Below are positions 16,324 to 25,009 of a stretch of 64,000 bases of DNA, piece by piece. The stretch spans positions 33,371 to 97,370 of the forward strand of contig JBAVYM010000053.1 in the NCBI GenBank assembly GCA_049698775.1. Reading direction: 5' to 3'. Source of the stretch: REEB76 sp049698775 (lineage in GTDB: Bacteria; Pseudomonadota; Gammaproteobacteria; Natronospirales; REEB76). The translations under genes were made by a program, and so were the position numbers. Position 1 is the stretch's first letter. Each line of letters opens with the position of its first letter. Below the pieces are notes generated by a model. That model did not search any database, had not been told where the DNA came from, and was given only the letters and a program-made list of their open reading frames with translations.

Positions 16324-19300
16324 TCATAATTTGAGCGGCGCCAGGCCTTGGCGCTTGAGTTGGTCGTTCAGCGTCGGGATCGCCGTGGTCTGCAAGCGCT
16401 GCCAATCGGCCAGCGCCTGCTTTGCTTGCCCGGCGTAATCCTCGAAGGCATCGTAATACGCCGCCGGCGGCGCGCGGTCGCCGTCATTCACTTGCGCGGC
16501 GAGATCAGTCAATCCGCCATTGATGGCGGCGAGACTCCTGTGCTGCTTGGCCTTACTCGCCAATAACTGCACCTGCTGGTCCAGGTCGCGGGCTTGCGCC
16601 AGCAGGGCCGGTTTGGCCTGCAACTGCGCAGCCAGCACCGTCAGTTGTGTGTGCAATTTGTGCAGGCTCGCATAGGCATCGTCCGTGGCGGCCATGACTT
16701 TGCCAATCCGTAAGGCGAAGTCCAATTGTTTCTCCAAATCACCGCTGCCGGGATGCACCCGCGGGTCGAGTGTCACTGTGAGCGGCTGGCTGTAGCTGCG
16801 GTTGCCTGCTGTCAGCTTGATAGTGTATTCGCCCGGCAGCACCAGCGGCCCACGCGGTTCGAGCGGTGTGCCCACGCCGTAAATGGCGCCAATTGAATAG
16901 TTGTACTCCAGGCTGTGGGGGCGCGGGTAGCGCAAGTCCCACACAAAGCGATGCGCACCGGTTTGTGCGGAAAGGGTTTTGGGCGCTGACAGCCAGCCAT
17001 TCTCGAAATACTGCGGTTCGGTCTTGATCTGCGGCGACGCAGTATTGCTAGCGTACTTGCGCACCAACCTGCCCTTATTGTCATAGACCGCCAGCGTCAC
17101 TGGTCCCTGGGCATTGCTGCCCAGCCAGTAATCAATCACTGCGCCAGCGGGCGGGTTGTGCGCAGCGGGGATTTCCGGCGGCAGCGGCGTGTCCTTGTTG
17201 TTGTCATTGCGCACGCGCATGGCGTCTGCCGGCTTGAACAAATAGGCAATGCCGTTCATTGCGGAGGCGCTGGCCTGGCGCAAAGGCGTCACGTCATCCA
17301 GCACCCACAGGGCGCGGCCCTGGGTCGCGATCACCAGATCGTTGCCATGCACGGTCAGATCCCGCACCCGCACGTTCGGCAGATTCAGTTGCAGCGGCTG
17401 CCAGTCATCGCCGTCGTTGAAGGACACGCTTACACCGGCGTTGGTGCCGGCGTACAGCAGCTGCGGATTCACGGGGTCTTGGCGGACCACATACACATAC
17501 TGACCGGCAGGAATGCCGTTCACGATTTTGGTCCAATTGCCGCCGTAGTCATGAGTGCGATAGATATAGGCGCTGCGGTCGTTCTTGCGGTGCGTGTCCA
17601 CCGCCGCGTACGCGGTGCCAAGGTCTTCCGCCGAGGCCTCTACGCTGTTGACCCGGCCCCACAGCGGCAGACCGGCGGGCGTCACATTCCGCCAATACTT
17701 TCCTCCGTCGCGGGTCAATTGAATCAGGCCATCATCCGTGCCGATCCAGATTTCATTCCGGTCAATCGGCGACAGTGCAATGCTGAAGATCACGCCATAG
17801 CCGCAAGCCCTGGCTTCGGCGTAGGTGATGCTGTCGCTGTCGCAATTCTTCGCCTGCTGCGGATTGCTGCCGCTGAGGTCCGAGCTAATGGTTTTCCAGT
17901 GCATGCCTTCATCGCTGGTCTTGAACAGCACTTGTGAGCCGAGATACAGGGTATGGGCCGCGTGTAGATCCGCCACCAGCGGATAAAACCAGCCGTAGCG
18001 GTATTTCACGGTTGTGGGGCGCTGGCCATAACTGGAAATGGGCCAGGCTGAAATGTTCTGCACCAGCCCGGTGCGGGCATCGAAACGCGAAACGTGACCG
18101 CCTAGGCCGCCCACGTACACGATATTGGGATCGCCGGTGTCGGGGATCACGAAACTGCGCTCGTCGCCGCCCACCGGATGCCAGTCGCGGAATGTGATCT
18201 CGCCGAAGTCGCTGCGGCTCTTGGTTTCCACCGTGCCGCTGTCCTGCTGACCGCTGTAGATGCGGTATGGAAAACGGTTGTCGGTAACCACGTGGTAGAA
18301 CTGGCCGGTAGGCTGGTTATACCAGCTTGACCAGTGTCCGCCGCCGTCCACGCTCACGCTGGTGCCCTGGTCGCTGCCCACGATCATGTAGCGGTCATCG
18401 TCAGGATTGATCCACATGAAGTGGTAATCGTCGCCGCCCGGTGCACCCTTGAACCAGGTGAAAGTCTTGCCGCCGTCCGTCGAGCGCGCCACTGAACGGT
18501 TCATAACATAGAGGATGTCGGGATTTTTCGGGTCCACCGTGATCCGGTCGAAATACGAGCTGGCGAGATCAGCATGCCCCATGTTTTTCCAATTGGCGCC
18601 TCCGTCGTCGGAGCGATAAATGCCGTTGTCGTTCTGCTTGGGTGAGTCTATGACGGCGTACACGCGCTGGTCGTTGCTGCCCGGCGCCACGGCCAGACCG
18701 ATGCGGCCCAGTGGCTCCGCCGGCAGACCGTGGCCTGAAAGTCTGCTCCAGGTGCGGCCCGCGTCGCTGGATTTCCAGATGCCGCTGCCGTTGCCGGCCA
18801 TGGGCTGGTAATAGGAAAGCCAGGGATAATTGCGCCACTGCCAGGTGGCGGCAAAGATCACATCGGGATGGGCATTATCCGCGGCCAGGTCCACCGCGCC
18901 GGTGCTGCCATCCACGTACAGCACGTTCTGCCAATGCTGACCGCCGTCGGTGGAGCGGAAGACGCCGCGCTGCTGGCTGGGACCGAACAGATGGCCCATG
19001 GTTGCCACCAGCAGCACGTCAGGATTTTTCGGATCAATCCAGATACGGCCGATATGACGGCTGTCATCCAAGCCGACGTGCGCCCAGGTTTTGCCGCCGT
19101 CACCGGAGCGGTACATGCCGTCGCCATCCACAATGTCATAGCGCGAGGTCACTTGGCCGGTGCCCACGTAAATGATGTCGGGGTTGGATGGCGCGATGGC
19201 CAAAGCCCCCACAGCGATGGAGCCGGCCTGCTGAAGCAACGGCTGCCAGGTCAGCCCGGCATCCGTGGTTTTCCATACACCGCCGTCGGCACCGCCGAAA

Positions 19301-19494
19301 TAGAACACGTTCGGCTGCTCCGGTATGCCCGCCACCATAGTGGACCAGCCGCCGCGGAACGGCCCGACTTCGCGCCAGTGCAGTTGCGAGTACAAGGGCG
19401 CAAGCGGAACGGCGCCGGACGCCCCCATGCACAACACCGCCAGCATCCCTGCGACCCACCATCGTGACAGCACGGAATATGAAATACGCAGCAT
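16324..19494 (-). CDS. Secreted Asp-box (BNR) / sortilin-like beta-propeller protein
   Basis: A 1056-residue exported protein. The signal peptide spans about residues 1-28 (hydrophobic VAGMLAVLCMGASGA). The body carries at least ten S/T-x-D-x-G-x-x-W Asp-box repeats, for example TTDAGLTWQP, SGDGGKTWAHV, SSDAGRTWSRL and SVDGGGHWSSW, which build one or two beta-propellers as in VPS10/sortilin and glycosidase-like WD40/YVTN/BNR proteins. The C-terminal third has a FVWDLRYP segment and a beta domain, then a helical tail. Catalytic residues of known sialidases or xyloglucanases are not evident, so I do not assign an enzyme activity. Function may be binding or proteolysis-linked. Confidence 0.8.
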   Translation of the reverse strand: MLRISYSVLSRWWVAGMLAVLCMGASGAVPLAPLYSQLHWREVGPFRGGWSTMVAGIPEQPNVFYFGGADGGVWKTTDAGLTWQPLLQQAGSIAVGALAIAPSNPDIIYVGTGQVTSRYDIVDGDGMYRSGDGGKTWAHVGLDDSRHIGRIWIDPKNPDVLLVATMGHLFGPSQQRGVFRSTDGGQHWQNVLYVDGSTGAVDLAADNAHPDVIFAATWQWRNYPWLSYYQPMAGNGSGIWKSSDAGRTWSRLSGHGLPAEPLGRIGLAVAPGSNDQRVYAVIDSPKQNDNGIYRSDDGGANWKNMGHADLASSYFDRITVDPKNPDILYVMNRSVARSTDGGKTFTWFKGAPGGDDYHFMWINPDDDRYMIVGSDQGTSVSVDGGGHWSSWYNQPTGQFYHVVTDNRFPYRIYSGQQDSGTVETKSRSDFGEITFRDWHPVGGDERSFVIPDTGDPNIVYVGGLGGHVSRFDARTGLVQNISAWPISSYGQRPTTVKYRYGWFYPLVADLHAAHTLYLGSQVLFKTSDEGMHWKTISSDLSGSNPQQAKNCDSDSITYAEARACGYGVIFSIALSPIDRNEIWIGTDDGLIQLTRDGGKYWRNVTPAGLPLWGRVNSVEASAEDLGTAYAAVDTHRKNDRSAYIYRTHDYGGNWTKIVNGIPAGQYVYVVRQDPVNPQLLYAGTNAGVSVSFNDGDDWQPLQLNLPNVRVRDLTVHGNDLVIATQGRALWVLDDVTPLRQASASAMNGIAYLFKPADAMRVRNDNNKDTPLPPEIPAAHNPPAGAVIDYWLGSNAQGPVTLAVYDNKGRLVRKYASNTASPQIKTEPQYFENGWLSAPKTLSAQTGAHRFVWDLRYPRPHSLEYNYSIGAIYGVGTPLEPRGPLVLPGEYTIKLTAGNRSYSQPLTVTLDPRVHPGSGDLEKQLDFALRIGKVMAATDDAYASLHKLHTQLTVLAAQLQAKPALLAQARDLDQQVQLLASKAKQHRSLAAINGGLTDLAAQVNDGDRAPPAAYYDAFEDYAGQAKQALADWQRLQTTAIPTLNDQLKRQGLAPLKL

Positions 19495-19556
19495 GATGCT
19501 CTCCTGTTGAAAAAGCTGGCCGTTTTGCGAGATAAGGAAGGGAATGGCTGGTATTT

Positions 19557-20384
19557 TCAGCCGGACGCCGCAGTCAGCTTGCTGCCTTTGAGATTCAGCA
19601 GCAGAAACGCGTCCAACTGTTGCCAGGCATCCTGCGCATCGCGGGAATTATAGGCGGTGGAGTCCGGGTCATCGAAGGTCGGCAAGGCGTCCGGATAAAC
19701 GTGAATGGTCACCTGCGCGCTGGCCAACTCCGCCGCCCACTGGAATTTGTCCACCACCGCCTGGGGCACGAACGGATCGCGCTCGCCGAAAAATGCCAGT
19801 ATCGGCATGCGCAGAGTCGTCAGTTGCGAAGGCTCAGTGTACGGCGCGGTATAAAAAACCGCCAGCGCATCGAAGGCCTGCGGCAAATCGCTGGCAATCT
19901 GGAATGCCCAATGGCCACCAACCGACCAGCCGATGACACCCAGATGATTCACGTGCTGTTGCAGGCTCATATACGACACCGCTTGCTCCAGATTGGACAA
20001 CAGCGCACTGGTATTGGCGCTGGCAATGTCCATCAGTTGCGCGGCCACGCGTGGATCCCGGGTGCTGCGGCCGTTGTACAGGTCCACCGCCAGCACCACG
20101 TAACCCTGACGCGCCAACCGGTCGGCCACATCTCGCATGTGCTGGTTCAGGCCCCACCACATGTGAATCAGTATGACGCCCGGCTGCGCACCCTGGGCCT
20201 GGGTGGGCTTGCTCAGATAGCCATACACGGATTGCCCCTGGACGAGTGCGTATTGCACTTTCTCGCTGTGGATCGCCACCGCGGGTGGGCCGGCATAGGT
20301 TTCCGCCCCTGCCGCAGTCTCCAATGACAATCCCAGCAACATCCCGGCCAGCAAGGCCCGGGCAAGCCTGTATCTGCGATTCAT
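19557..20384 (-). CDS. Dienelactone hydrolase-family alpha/beta hydrolase, exported, possibly inactive
   Basis: The 275-residue product starts at ATG 20384 (AGGA upstream) with a signal peptide (RALLAGMLLGLSLETAAGA), so it is periplasmic. The fold follows dienelactone hydrolase: GVILIHMWWGLNQHMRD, the nucleophile elbow GVIGWSVGGHWAF (Ser in place of the family Cys), and AFFGERDPFVP with the acid residue. The expected catalytic His segment (YPGAxHxF in relatives) reads YPDALPTFDD here, so the histidine is missing at its normal position. It is downstream of and co-oriented with nothing obvious, and divergent from the dsrE-like operon. Activity is doubtful. Confidence 0.8.
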   Translation of the reverse strand: MNRRYRLARALLAGMLLGLSLETAAGAETYAGPPAVAIHSEKVQYALVQGQSVYGYLSKPTQAQGAQPGVILIHMWWGLNQHMRDVADRLARQGYVVLAVDLYNGRSTRDPRVAAQLMDIASANTSALLSNLEQAVSYMSLQQHVNHLGVIGWSVGGHWAFQIASDLPQAFDALAVFYTAPYTEPSQLTTLRMPILAFFGERDPFVPQAVVDKFQWAAELASAQVTIHVYPDALPTFDDPDSTAYNSRDAQDAWQQLDAFLLLNLKGSKLTAASG

Positions 20385-20540
20385 GCAATCCATCCTGAAG
20401 TGGCTGATAAAAGAATCGGCTCCGCGCGCATGGCCACGGGCGCCTGCTGGCATTATCATCTATCCGCCCCGGTACGGGCCAACCTCGTTTACCCAAATCC
20501 AGTCCAACATCAACAATACATGCAACCAGGAGTCTTAATC

Positions 20541-21122
20541 ATGTCGAAGCACCTTTGGTTACCTGCTGTTTTCATTGGCCTTTTTTCCCTATCCCCCGTG
20601 GTGTTCGCGGCGCACGCCACTTGGTCGTGGCAGAACCCGGCCATCAAAGATGCAGGCGCGATGGTCCCGCTCGCCAACGGCATTTTCCAGCCGGACAAAA
20701 CCACCATCTATAAGGCCGTGTTCAGCGTCACTCATTTCGATGCGAAGCATCCCGGCGACCCGGATGGAGGTCTGGAGCCTGTCGCGCGGGCGGTGAACGT
20801 GTTTGCCTCCGCCGGTGTAGCGCTCAGCCATTTGAAATTCGTGGTCATCATCCACGGTGAAGCCACGCCTATCGTGGCCAACAACGCCTCCTTCAAAAAG
20901 GAATACCACGTGGACAATCCCAACCTCAAGGTCATCCAGGAACTGGAAGCCGCCGGCGTGGAGGTTGCGGTCTGCGGACAGGCGGTTGCGAGCCTTAATT
21001 ACGGTATGGGAAAAGACGCCAAGGATTACACTTGGGTTGACCCGGACGTGAAGATCGCACTGTCTGCACTGTCCACCATGATTATCCTGCAGCACGATGG
21101 CTACGTCTTGATGCCGTTGTAG
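20541..21122 (+). CDS. Periplasmic DsrE-family protein
   Basis: A 193-residue protein. A signal peptide (LPAVFIGLFSLSPVVFA) precedes a DsrE/DsrF-like domain. LKFVVIIHGEATPIV, VIQELEAAGVEVAVCGQAVA and LSTMIILQHDGYVLMPL give the characteristic beta-alpha fold, with a single cysteine, Cys145, at the position used for persulfide transfer in sulfur-trafficking relatives. AGGAG lies 8 bp before the ATG. It heads a tight cluster with a solute-binding protein (26-bp gap) and a TsdB-TsdA fusion (3-bp gap further on), so a role in periplasmic sulfur handling is inferred. DsrE-like periplasmic proteins of unknown role are common. Confidence 0.82.
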   Translation: MSKHLWLPAVFIGLFSLSPVVFAAHATWSWQNPAIKDAGAMVPLANGIFQPDKTTIYKAVFSVTHFDAKHPGDPDGGLEPVARAVNVFASAGVALSHLKFVVIIHGEATPIVANNASFKKEYHVDNPNLKVIQELEAAGVEVAVCGQAVASLNYGMGKDAKDYTWVDPDVKIALSALSTMIILQHDGYVLMPL

Positions 21123-21148
21123 TACAACGGGCTGACAAAGCAGACACA

Positions 21149-22108
21149 ATGCTGCGGCATTCGCGCAGTCAATTGCTGTTCGGCGCCGTAATGATGTTGG
21201 CGGCACCGCCATCCCTGTGGGCGGCGCCGCCAGATTTTCTTCCGCCATGGAATCCGCCGCCGGCCAACGGAGTTAACTTCACGATTCCGGAGATCGACAT
21301 CGTCGCGGACCTGCACGGCGATGTGGTGGATCCACAGCTCACGGTATTCTTCGCCGGTAATCAATTCATGGTGGTGCATGACCTAGTGCGGGCCTTCCAG
21401 AAGGAATACCCGCAGTACCGGCGTATTTTTGTGGAAACCTTGCCGCCGGGCATCCTTGCAGACCAGATCCGTGAAGGCGCGCTGGTCCTGGGCAATCTGC
21501 GCATCGCGCTCAAACCCGATATCTACACCGCGGGCCGCTCGCGCGTCATGGAGTTGCAGCAACACGAGCACTGGTTCGGAACCACGGAAGACTACGCGCG
21601 CAACCGGCTCGCACTCATGGTGTATCGCGGCAATCCCACGCGCATCACCGGTCTCAAGGACTTGGGCCGCGCGGACATGCGTGTGAGTATGCCCAACCCG
21701 CAATGGGAAGGTATCGCCCGCAATATCGAGGCGCTGTACCACAAAGCAGGCGGTGAGGCGCTGGTGCATGAAATCATGGACGTGAAGGTAAAAAATGGCA
21801 GCACCTATCTGACTCAGATACATCACCGCCAGACCCCGTTGCGGATTCTGCGCCGAGAATCCGATGCCGGGCCGGTCTGGTTCACCGAAGCCTATTTCCA
21901 GGAACACATCCTGCACAATCCCGTCAGCGCCGTGGACATCCCTCCGCAGGACAACATGGAAGTCACCTACACTGCCGGGCTGATGAGAGACGCGCCGCAT
22001 CCGCAAGCGGCTCGGGAATTCATGCAGTTCCTCACCCATCCCGCCGCGCAGGCCATCTATCGGCATTATGGTTTCCTGGCCGCCAACTCACGGTTACTGG
22101 CCCACTGA
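21149..22108 (+). CDS. Extracellular solute-binding protein (ModA/PstS-like fold)
   Basis: A 319-residue exported protein with a signal peptide (QLLFGAVMMLAAPPSLWA). The type II periplasmic-binding-protein fold is indicated by FFAGNQFMVVHDLVRAFQ, RNRLALMVYRGNP, GPVWFTEAYFQEHI and a C-terminal EFMQFLTHPAAQAIYRHYGF, close to molybdate/sulfate-type binding proteins. No permease or ATPase is adjacent, so it may act as a sensor or substrate chaperone rather than an importer component. It is the middle gene of the DsrE-TsdBA cluster, 3 bp before tsdBA. The ligand is unknown; an oxyanion such as a sulfur oxyanion is an inference from context. Confidence 0.75.
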   Translation: MLRHSRSQLLFGAVMMLAAPPSLWAAPPDFLPPWNPPPANGVNFTIPEIDIVADLHGDVVDPQLTVFFAGNQFMVVHDLVRAFQKEYPQYRRIFVETLPPGILADQIREGALVLGNLRIALKPDIYTAGRSRVMELQQHEHWFGTTEDYARNRLALMVYRGNPTRITGLKDLGRADMRVSMPNPQWEGIARNIEALYHKAGGEALVHEIMDVKVKNGSTYLTQIHHRQTPLRILRRESDAGPVWFTEAYFQEHILHNPVSAVDIPPQDNMEVTYTAGLMRDAPHPQAAREFMQFLTHPAAQAIYRHYGFLAANSRLLAH

Positions 22109-22111
22109 GAC

Positions 22112-23596
22112 ATGCGTGCCCGACTGATCACATTATTGGCCATGACAGCCGCACTCGGCGCGCCCTCATTGCGTGCCGCTGCTGCGCAAACTCCACCCGC
22201 GGCGGCTCAAGTGTGCGAAAGTTGTCACGGACCACAGGGTCAGGGCGGCGGCATCTTCCCGCGTATCGCGGGACAACCTGTCGGTTACCTGAAACGCGAA
22301 CTGGAATTTTTCCGCAGCGGCGCGCGGCCCAATCCCATGATGCAGCCGGTGACGAAAGACCTGAGCGACGCCGACATTGCCGTGCTTTCCGCTTATTTCA
22401 GCAAACTCCATCCACCGTTTGAACCGCACACCGGCACGCTTTCCACAACGGAGAAAATGCGCGGGCAGCAGCTTGTCACAGTTGGTGATTGGCAACATGG
22501 CGTTCCCGCTTGTACGCGCTGTCATGGTCCGGATCTGGGCGGCGTCGCGCCGCAAATTCCCGCCTTGGCAGGACAATCGCTGCTGTATATGGCTTCCGTG
22601 CTCGAACTCTTTCAAAGTCTGAACGGCCACCCCGGTTACTTCCCGCGCATAATTATGAGTCATGTAAGCGCAGGACTGAGCGGCATCGATATCCAAGCTG
22701 TGACGGGTTACATCGCACAACTCAAACCCGGTGAAACACCGCAAACCGAGCGCCCGCCACTTGATGCGGCCTATAAATTTACCGCCCAGTCGCCGGATAA
22801 TTTCACACCACCGCCGGAATCAGCCATTCCCGCCGGCCCTGACGGCGACATGATCTGGCGCGGCCGGCTGATTTTTGAAAACACCCAACGCTATGCCCAT
22901 CAATACGTCGGTAATGCATTGAACTGTTCCGGTTGTCATCTCGACAACGGCCGTTTGGCGGACTCGGCGCCCATGTGGGCAGCTTACGTGACCTATCCGA
23001 AATACCGCAGCAAGAACAACAAGGTAAACACGTTGGAAGAACGCATCCAGGGATGTTTTCGTTTCAGTATGAACGGCAAACGGCCTGCGGCCGACAGCAT
23101 GGAAATGACCGCACTGGTGGATTATTTTCACTGGCTCGCCATCGGCCTGCCGGTAGGCATCACACCAAAAGGAGCGCTCTATCCGAAATTGCCATCGCCG
23201 CGACTGCCGGTTGATACCAAGCGCGGCGCCGTTGTGTATTCATCCAACTGCGCCATGTGTCATGGGAATGACGGTCAGGGTCGCGAAGCGCACGGCGAAC
23301 AGGTGTTCCCGCCGCTGTGGGGATCGAAGTCTTTCAACTGGGGTGCCGGCATGGAACGCGTGAGCACTGCCGCCGCTTTCATAAAAGCCAACATGCCTTA
23401 CGGCGCCGGCAATACCCTCACGGATCAGCAGGCCTGGGACGCGGCTGCGTTCGTGGTCAGCCACCCTCGCCCGCAGGATCCGCGCTTCACCGGCAGCGTG
23501 CGAGAGACACGCGAGAAATATCACCGCAAAGACAGTTATTATGGTCAAGTGATCAACGGCCAGTTGCTGGGAGCACCGCAAAACTCCGGCCCGTGA
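22112..23596 (+). CDS. tsdBA: Tetraheme thiosulfate dehydrogenase, TsdB-TsdA fusion
   Basis: A 494-residue periplasmic cytochrome with a signal peptide (to about residue 25) and four CxxCH sites at Cys35, Cys134, Cys272 and Cys380. The first two hemes sit in a cytochrome c4-like diheme unit (TsdB-like, about 30-210). The second two are in a TsdA-type unit: YVGNALNCSGCHLDNGR, YVTYPKYRSKNNKVNTLEER, and CFRFSMNGKRPAADSMEM, whose Cys315 is the expected distal ligand of the active-site heme. TsdA oxidises thiosulfate to tetrathionate (or the reverse), and TsdB passes electrons on. Natural fusions are known. A partial, broken duplicate of its 3' end lies at 26199-26503. Confidence 0.85.
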   Translation: MRARLITLLAMTAALGAPSLRAAAAQTPPAAAQVCESCHGPQGQGGGIFPRIAGQPVGYLKRELEFFRSGARPNPMMQPVTKDLSDADIAVLSAYFSKLHPPFEPHTGTLSTTEKMRGQQLVTVGDWQHGVPACTRCHGPDLGGVAPQIPALAGQSLLYMASVLELFQSLNGHPGYFPRIIMSHVSAGLSGIDIQAVTGYIAQLKPGETPQTERPPLDAAYKFTAQSPDNFTPPPESAIPAGPDGDMIWRGRLIFENTQRYAHQYVGNALNCSGCHLDNGRLADSAPMWAAYVTYPKYRSKNNKVNTLEERIQGCFRFSMNGKRPAADSMEMTALVDYFHWLAIGLPVGITPKGALYPKLPSPRLPVDTKRGAVVYSSNCAMCHGNDGQGREAHGEQVFPPLWGSKSFNWGAGMERVSTAAAFIKANMPYGAGNTLTDQQAWDAAAFVVSHPRPQDPRFTGSVRETREKYHRKDSYYGQVINGQLLGAPQNSGP

Positions 23597-23821
23597 ACAA
23601 ATCAGGAAAATCAATTACTTGCATCCCTTCGCTTGCGCATAATCCCGCACTCGTCACGGAAACCGACAGGCATCCCGCGACCTCGAATGGGACTACAATA
23701 ATTACGCCTATGAACAAGCGCACTGTCGCTGCGTGATGCGGCTGCGCTGTTCCTTGGTCCGCGAAGCCCGGGTTTATGGTTCCCAAAAGTCTGGACAAAG
23801 ATTACACCGAGGAGTGCACGC

Positions 23822-25009
23822 ATGCGAAAAGCCCTTGCTGTTGTACTGATGGCTTGCCTTGCGGCAGCACCGCTATTGACTGCGGCACAATCTGTCCAAG
23901 ATTCGTCCTACGTTCCCTATACGCCGGATCAGTTGGATAATTTACTGGCGCCGATTGCGCTCTATCCGGATCCGCTGCTGGCACAAGTCCTGCCGGCGGC
24001 AACCTTCGTGGACCAGATTGACGAAGCGGCGCGCTGGGTGCGCGCGAACGGCGAAGACGGTATTGATGACCAAGCGTGGGATGTCAGTGTGAGGGCCGTG
24101 GCATACTACCCGTCGGTGCTGAACATGATGGACGAGAATCTGGACTGGACTACCGCAGTCGGGCAGGCTTATGTCTATCAATCCACCGACGTGATGGAAT
24201 CCATCCAACGCTTGCGCACCATGGCGTACGCGCAAGGCAATCTCGTCACCGGCCCACAGTGGCAGGTGGTAGATCAGGACGGTTACATCCAGATCTGGCC
24301 CGCAAACCCCCAGTACCTCTACGTACCCATCTACGATCCCACCACGGTTTTCTTCCAACCTGCCTATGCCGCAGATGTGATTTCCTTCAGCGTCGGCTTT
24401 GCCATAGGCGCATGGCTGAACCGCGACTGTGATTGGCACAACCATCGGGTTTTCTACACCGGCTGGCGTGGCGGAGGCTGGATTGCACGTTCGCGTCCGT
24501 ACGTGCATGTGACCAACGTGTACGTCAACAACCGTTACACGAACATTACGGTCAACCGCACTGTCATCAACCGTACCGTCAACCGCGAGAATCTCGCCGG
24601 CTACACTGGTGTGCATCGCAATGTGGCCTACACCCGTACTGTCAGTAATCCCGCCGGCGCCAATGCCACCGGTCGGGTGAACAACACGATCATCAACCGC
24701 AACATCAATACGGATGACGCGAGCTTGAGCCAATTCCGAGGCCGGGAACCTGCGACCCAGGCGCCGCCGCCCGCACCAGCAGTACGCACCGTACCCCAGC
24801 CCTACCGCCCCGAGCTGCAGCCGCAAGCTCGCCCCGCGGAGCAGACTTCGTTGGATGCTTTCACAAGGAACGCCGGCAATTTCAACGCCCGCGTCGCCAG
24901 CCAGCGTGGTCAGTCCAGTCGGGCGCAAGCCCGCCCGCAGTCTGCTCCCAGCCGGGCGTCCAGGTCCGCACCCAAGCGCCCACCGTATTTATCCAGGGAG
25001 TCGCCATGA
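23822..25009 (+). CDS. DUF3300 family exported protein
   Basis: A 395-residue protein with a signal peptide (MRKALAVVLMACLAAAPLLT). The conserved N-terminal DUF3300 region contains LLAPIALYPDPLLAQVLPA and NPQYLYVPIYDPTTVFF. A repetitive Asn/Arg/Thr-rich tail follows (NRYTNITVNRTVINRTVNRE, then Pro/Gln/Ala-rich to the end), likely surface-exposed or disordered. GAGGAG precedes the ATG. The stop overlaps the next start as ATGA; DUF3300 and DUF2950 are habitually paired, which supports both calls. The function of the pair is unknown. Confidence 0.88.
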   Translation: MRKALAVVLMACLAAAPLLTAAQSVQDSSYVPYTPDQLDNLLAPIALYPDPLLAQVLPAATFVDQIDEAARWVRANGEDGIDDQAWDVSVRAVAYYPSVLNMMDENLDWTTAVGQAYVYQSTDVMESIQRLRTMAYAQGNLVTGPQWQVVDQDGYIQIWPANPQYLYVPIYDPTTVFFQPAYAADVISFSVGFAIGAWLNRDCDWHNHRVFYTGWRGGGWIARSRPYVHVTNVYVNNRYTNITVNRTVINRTVNRENLAGYTGVHRNVAYTRTVSNPAGANATGRVNNTIINRNINTDDASLSQFRGREPATQAPPPAPAVRTVPQPYRPELQPQARPAEQTSLDAFTRNAGNFNARVASQRGQSSRAQARPQSAPSRASRSAPKRPPYLSRESP

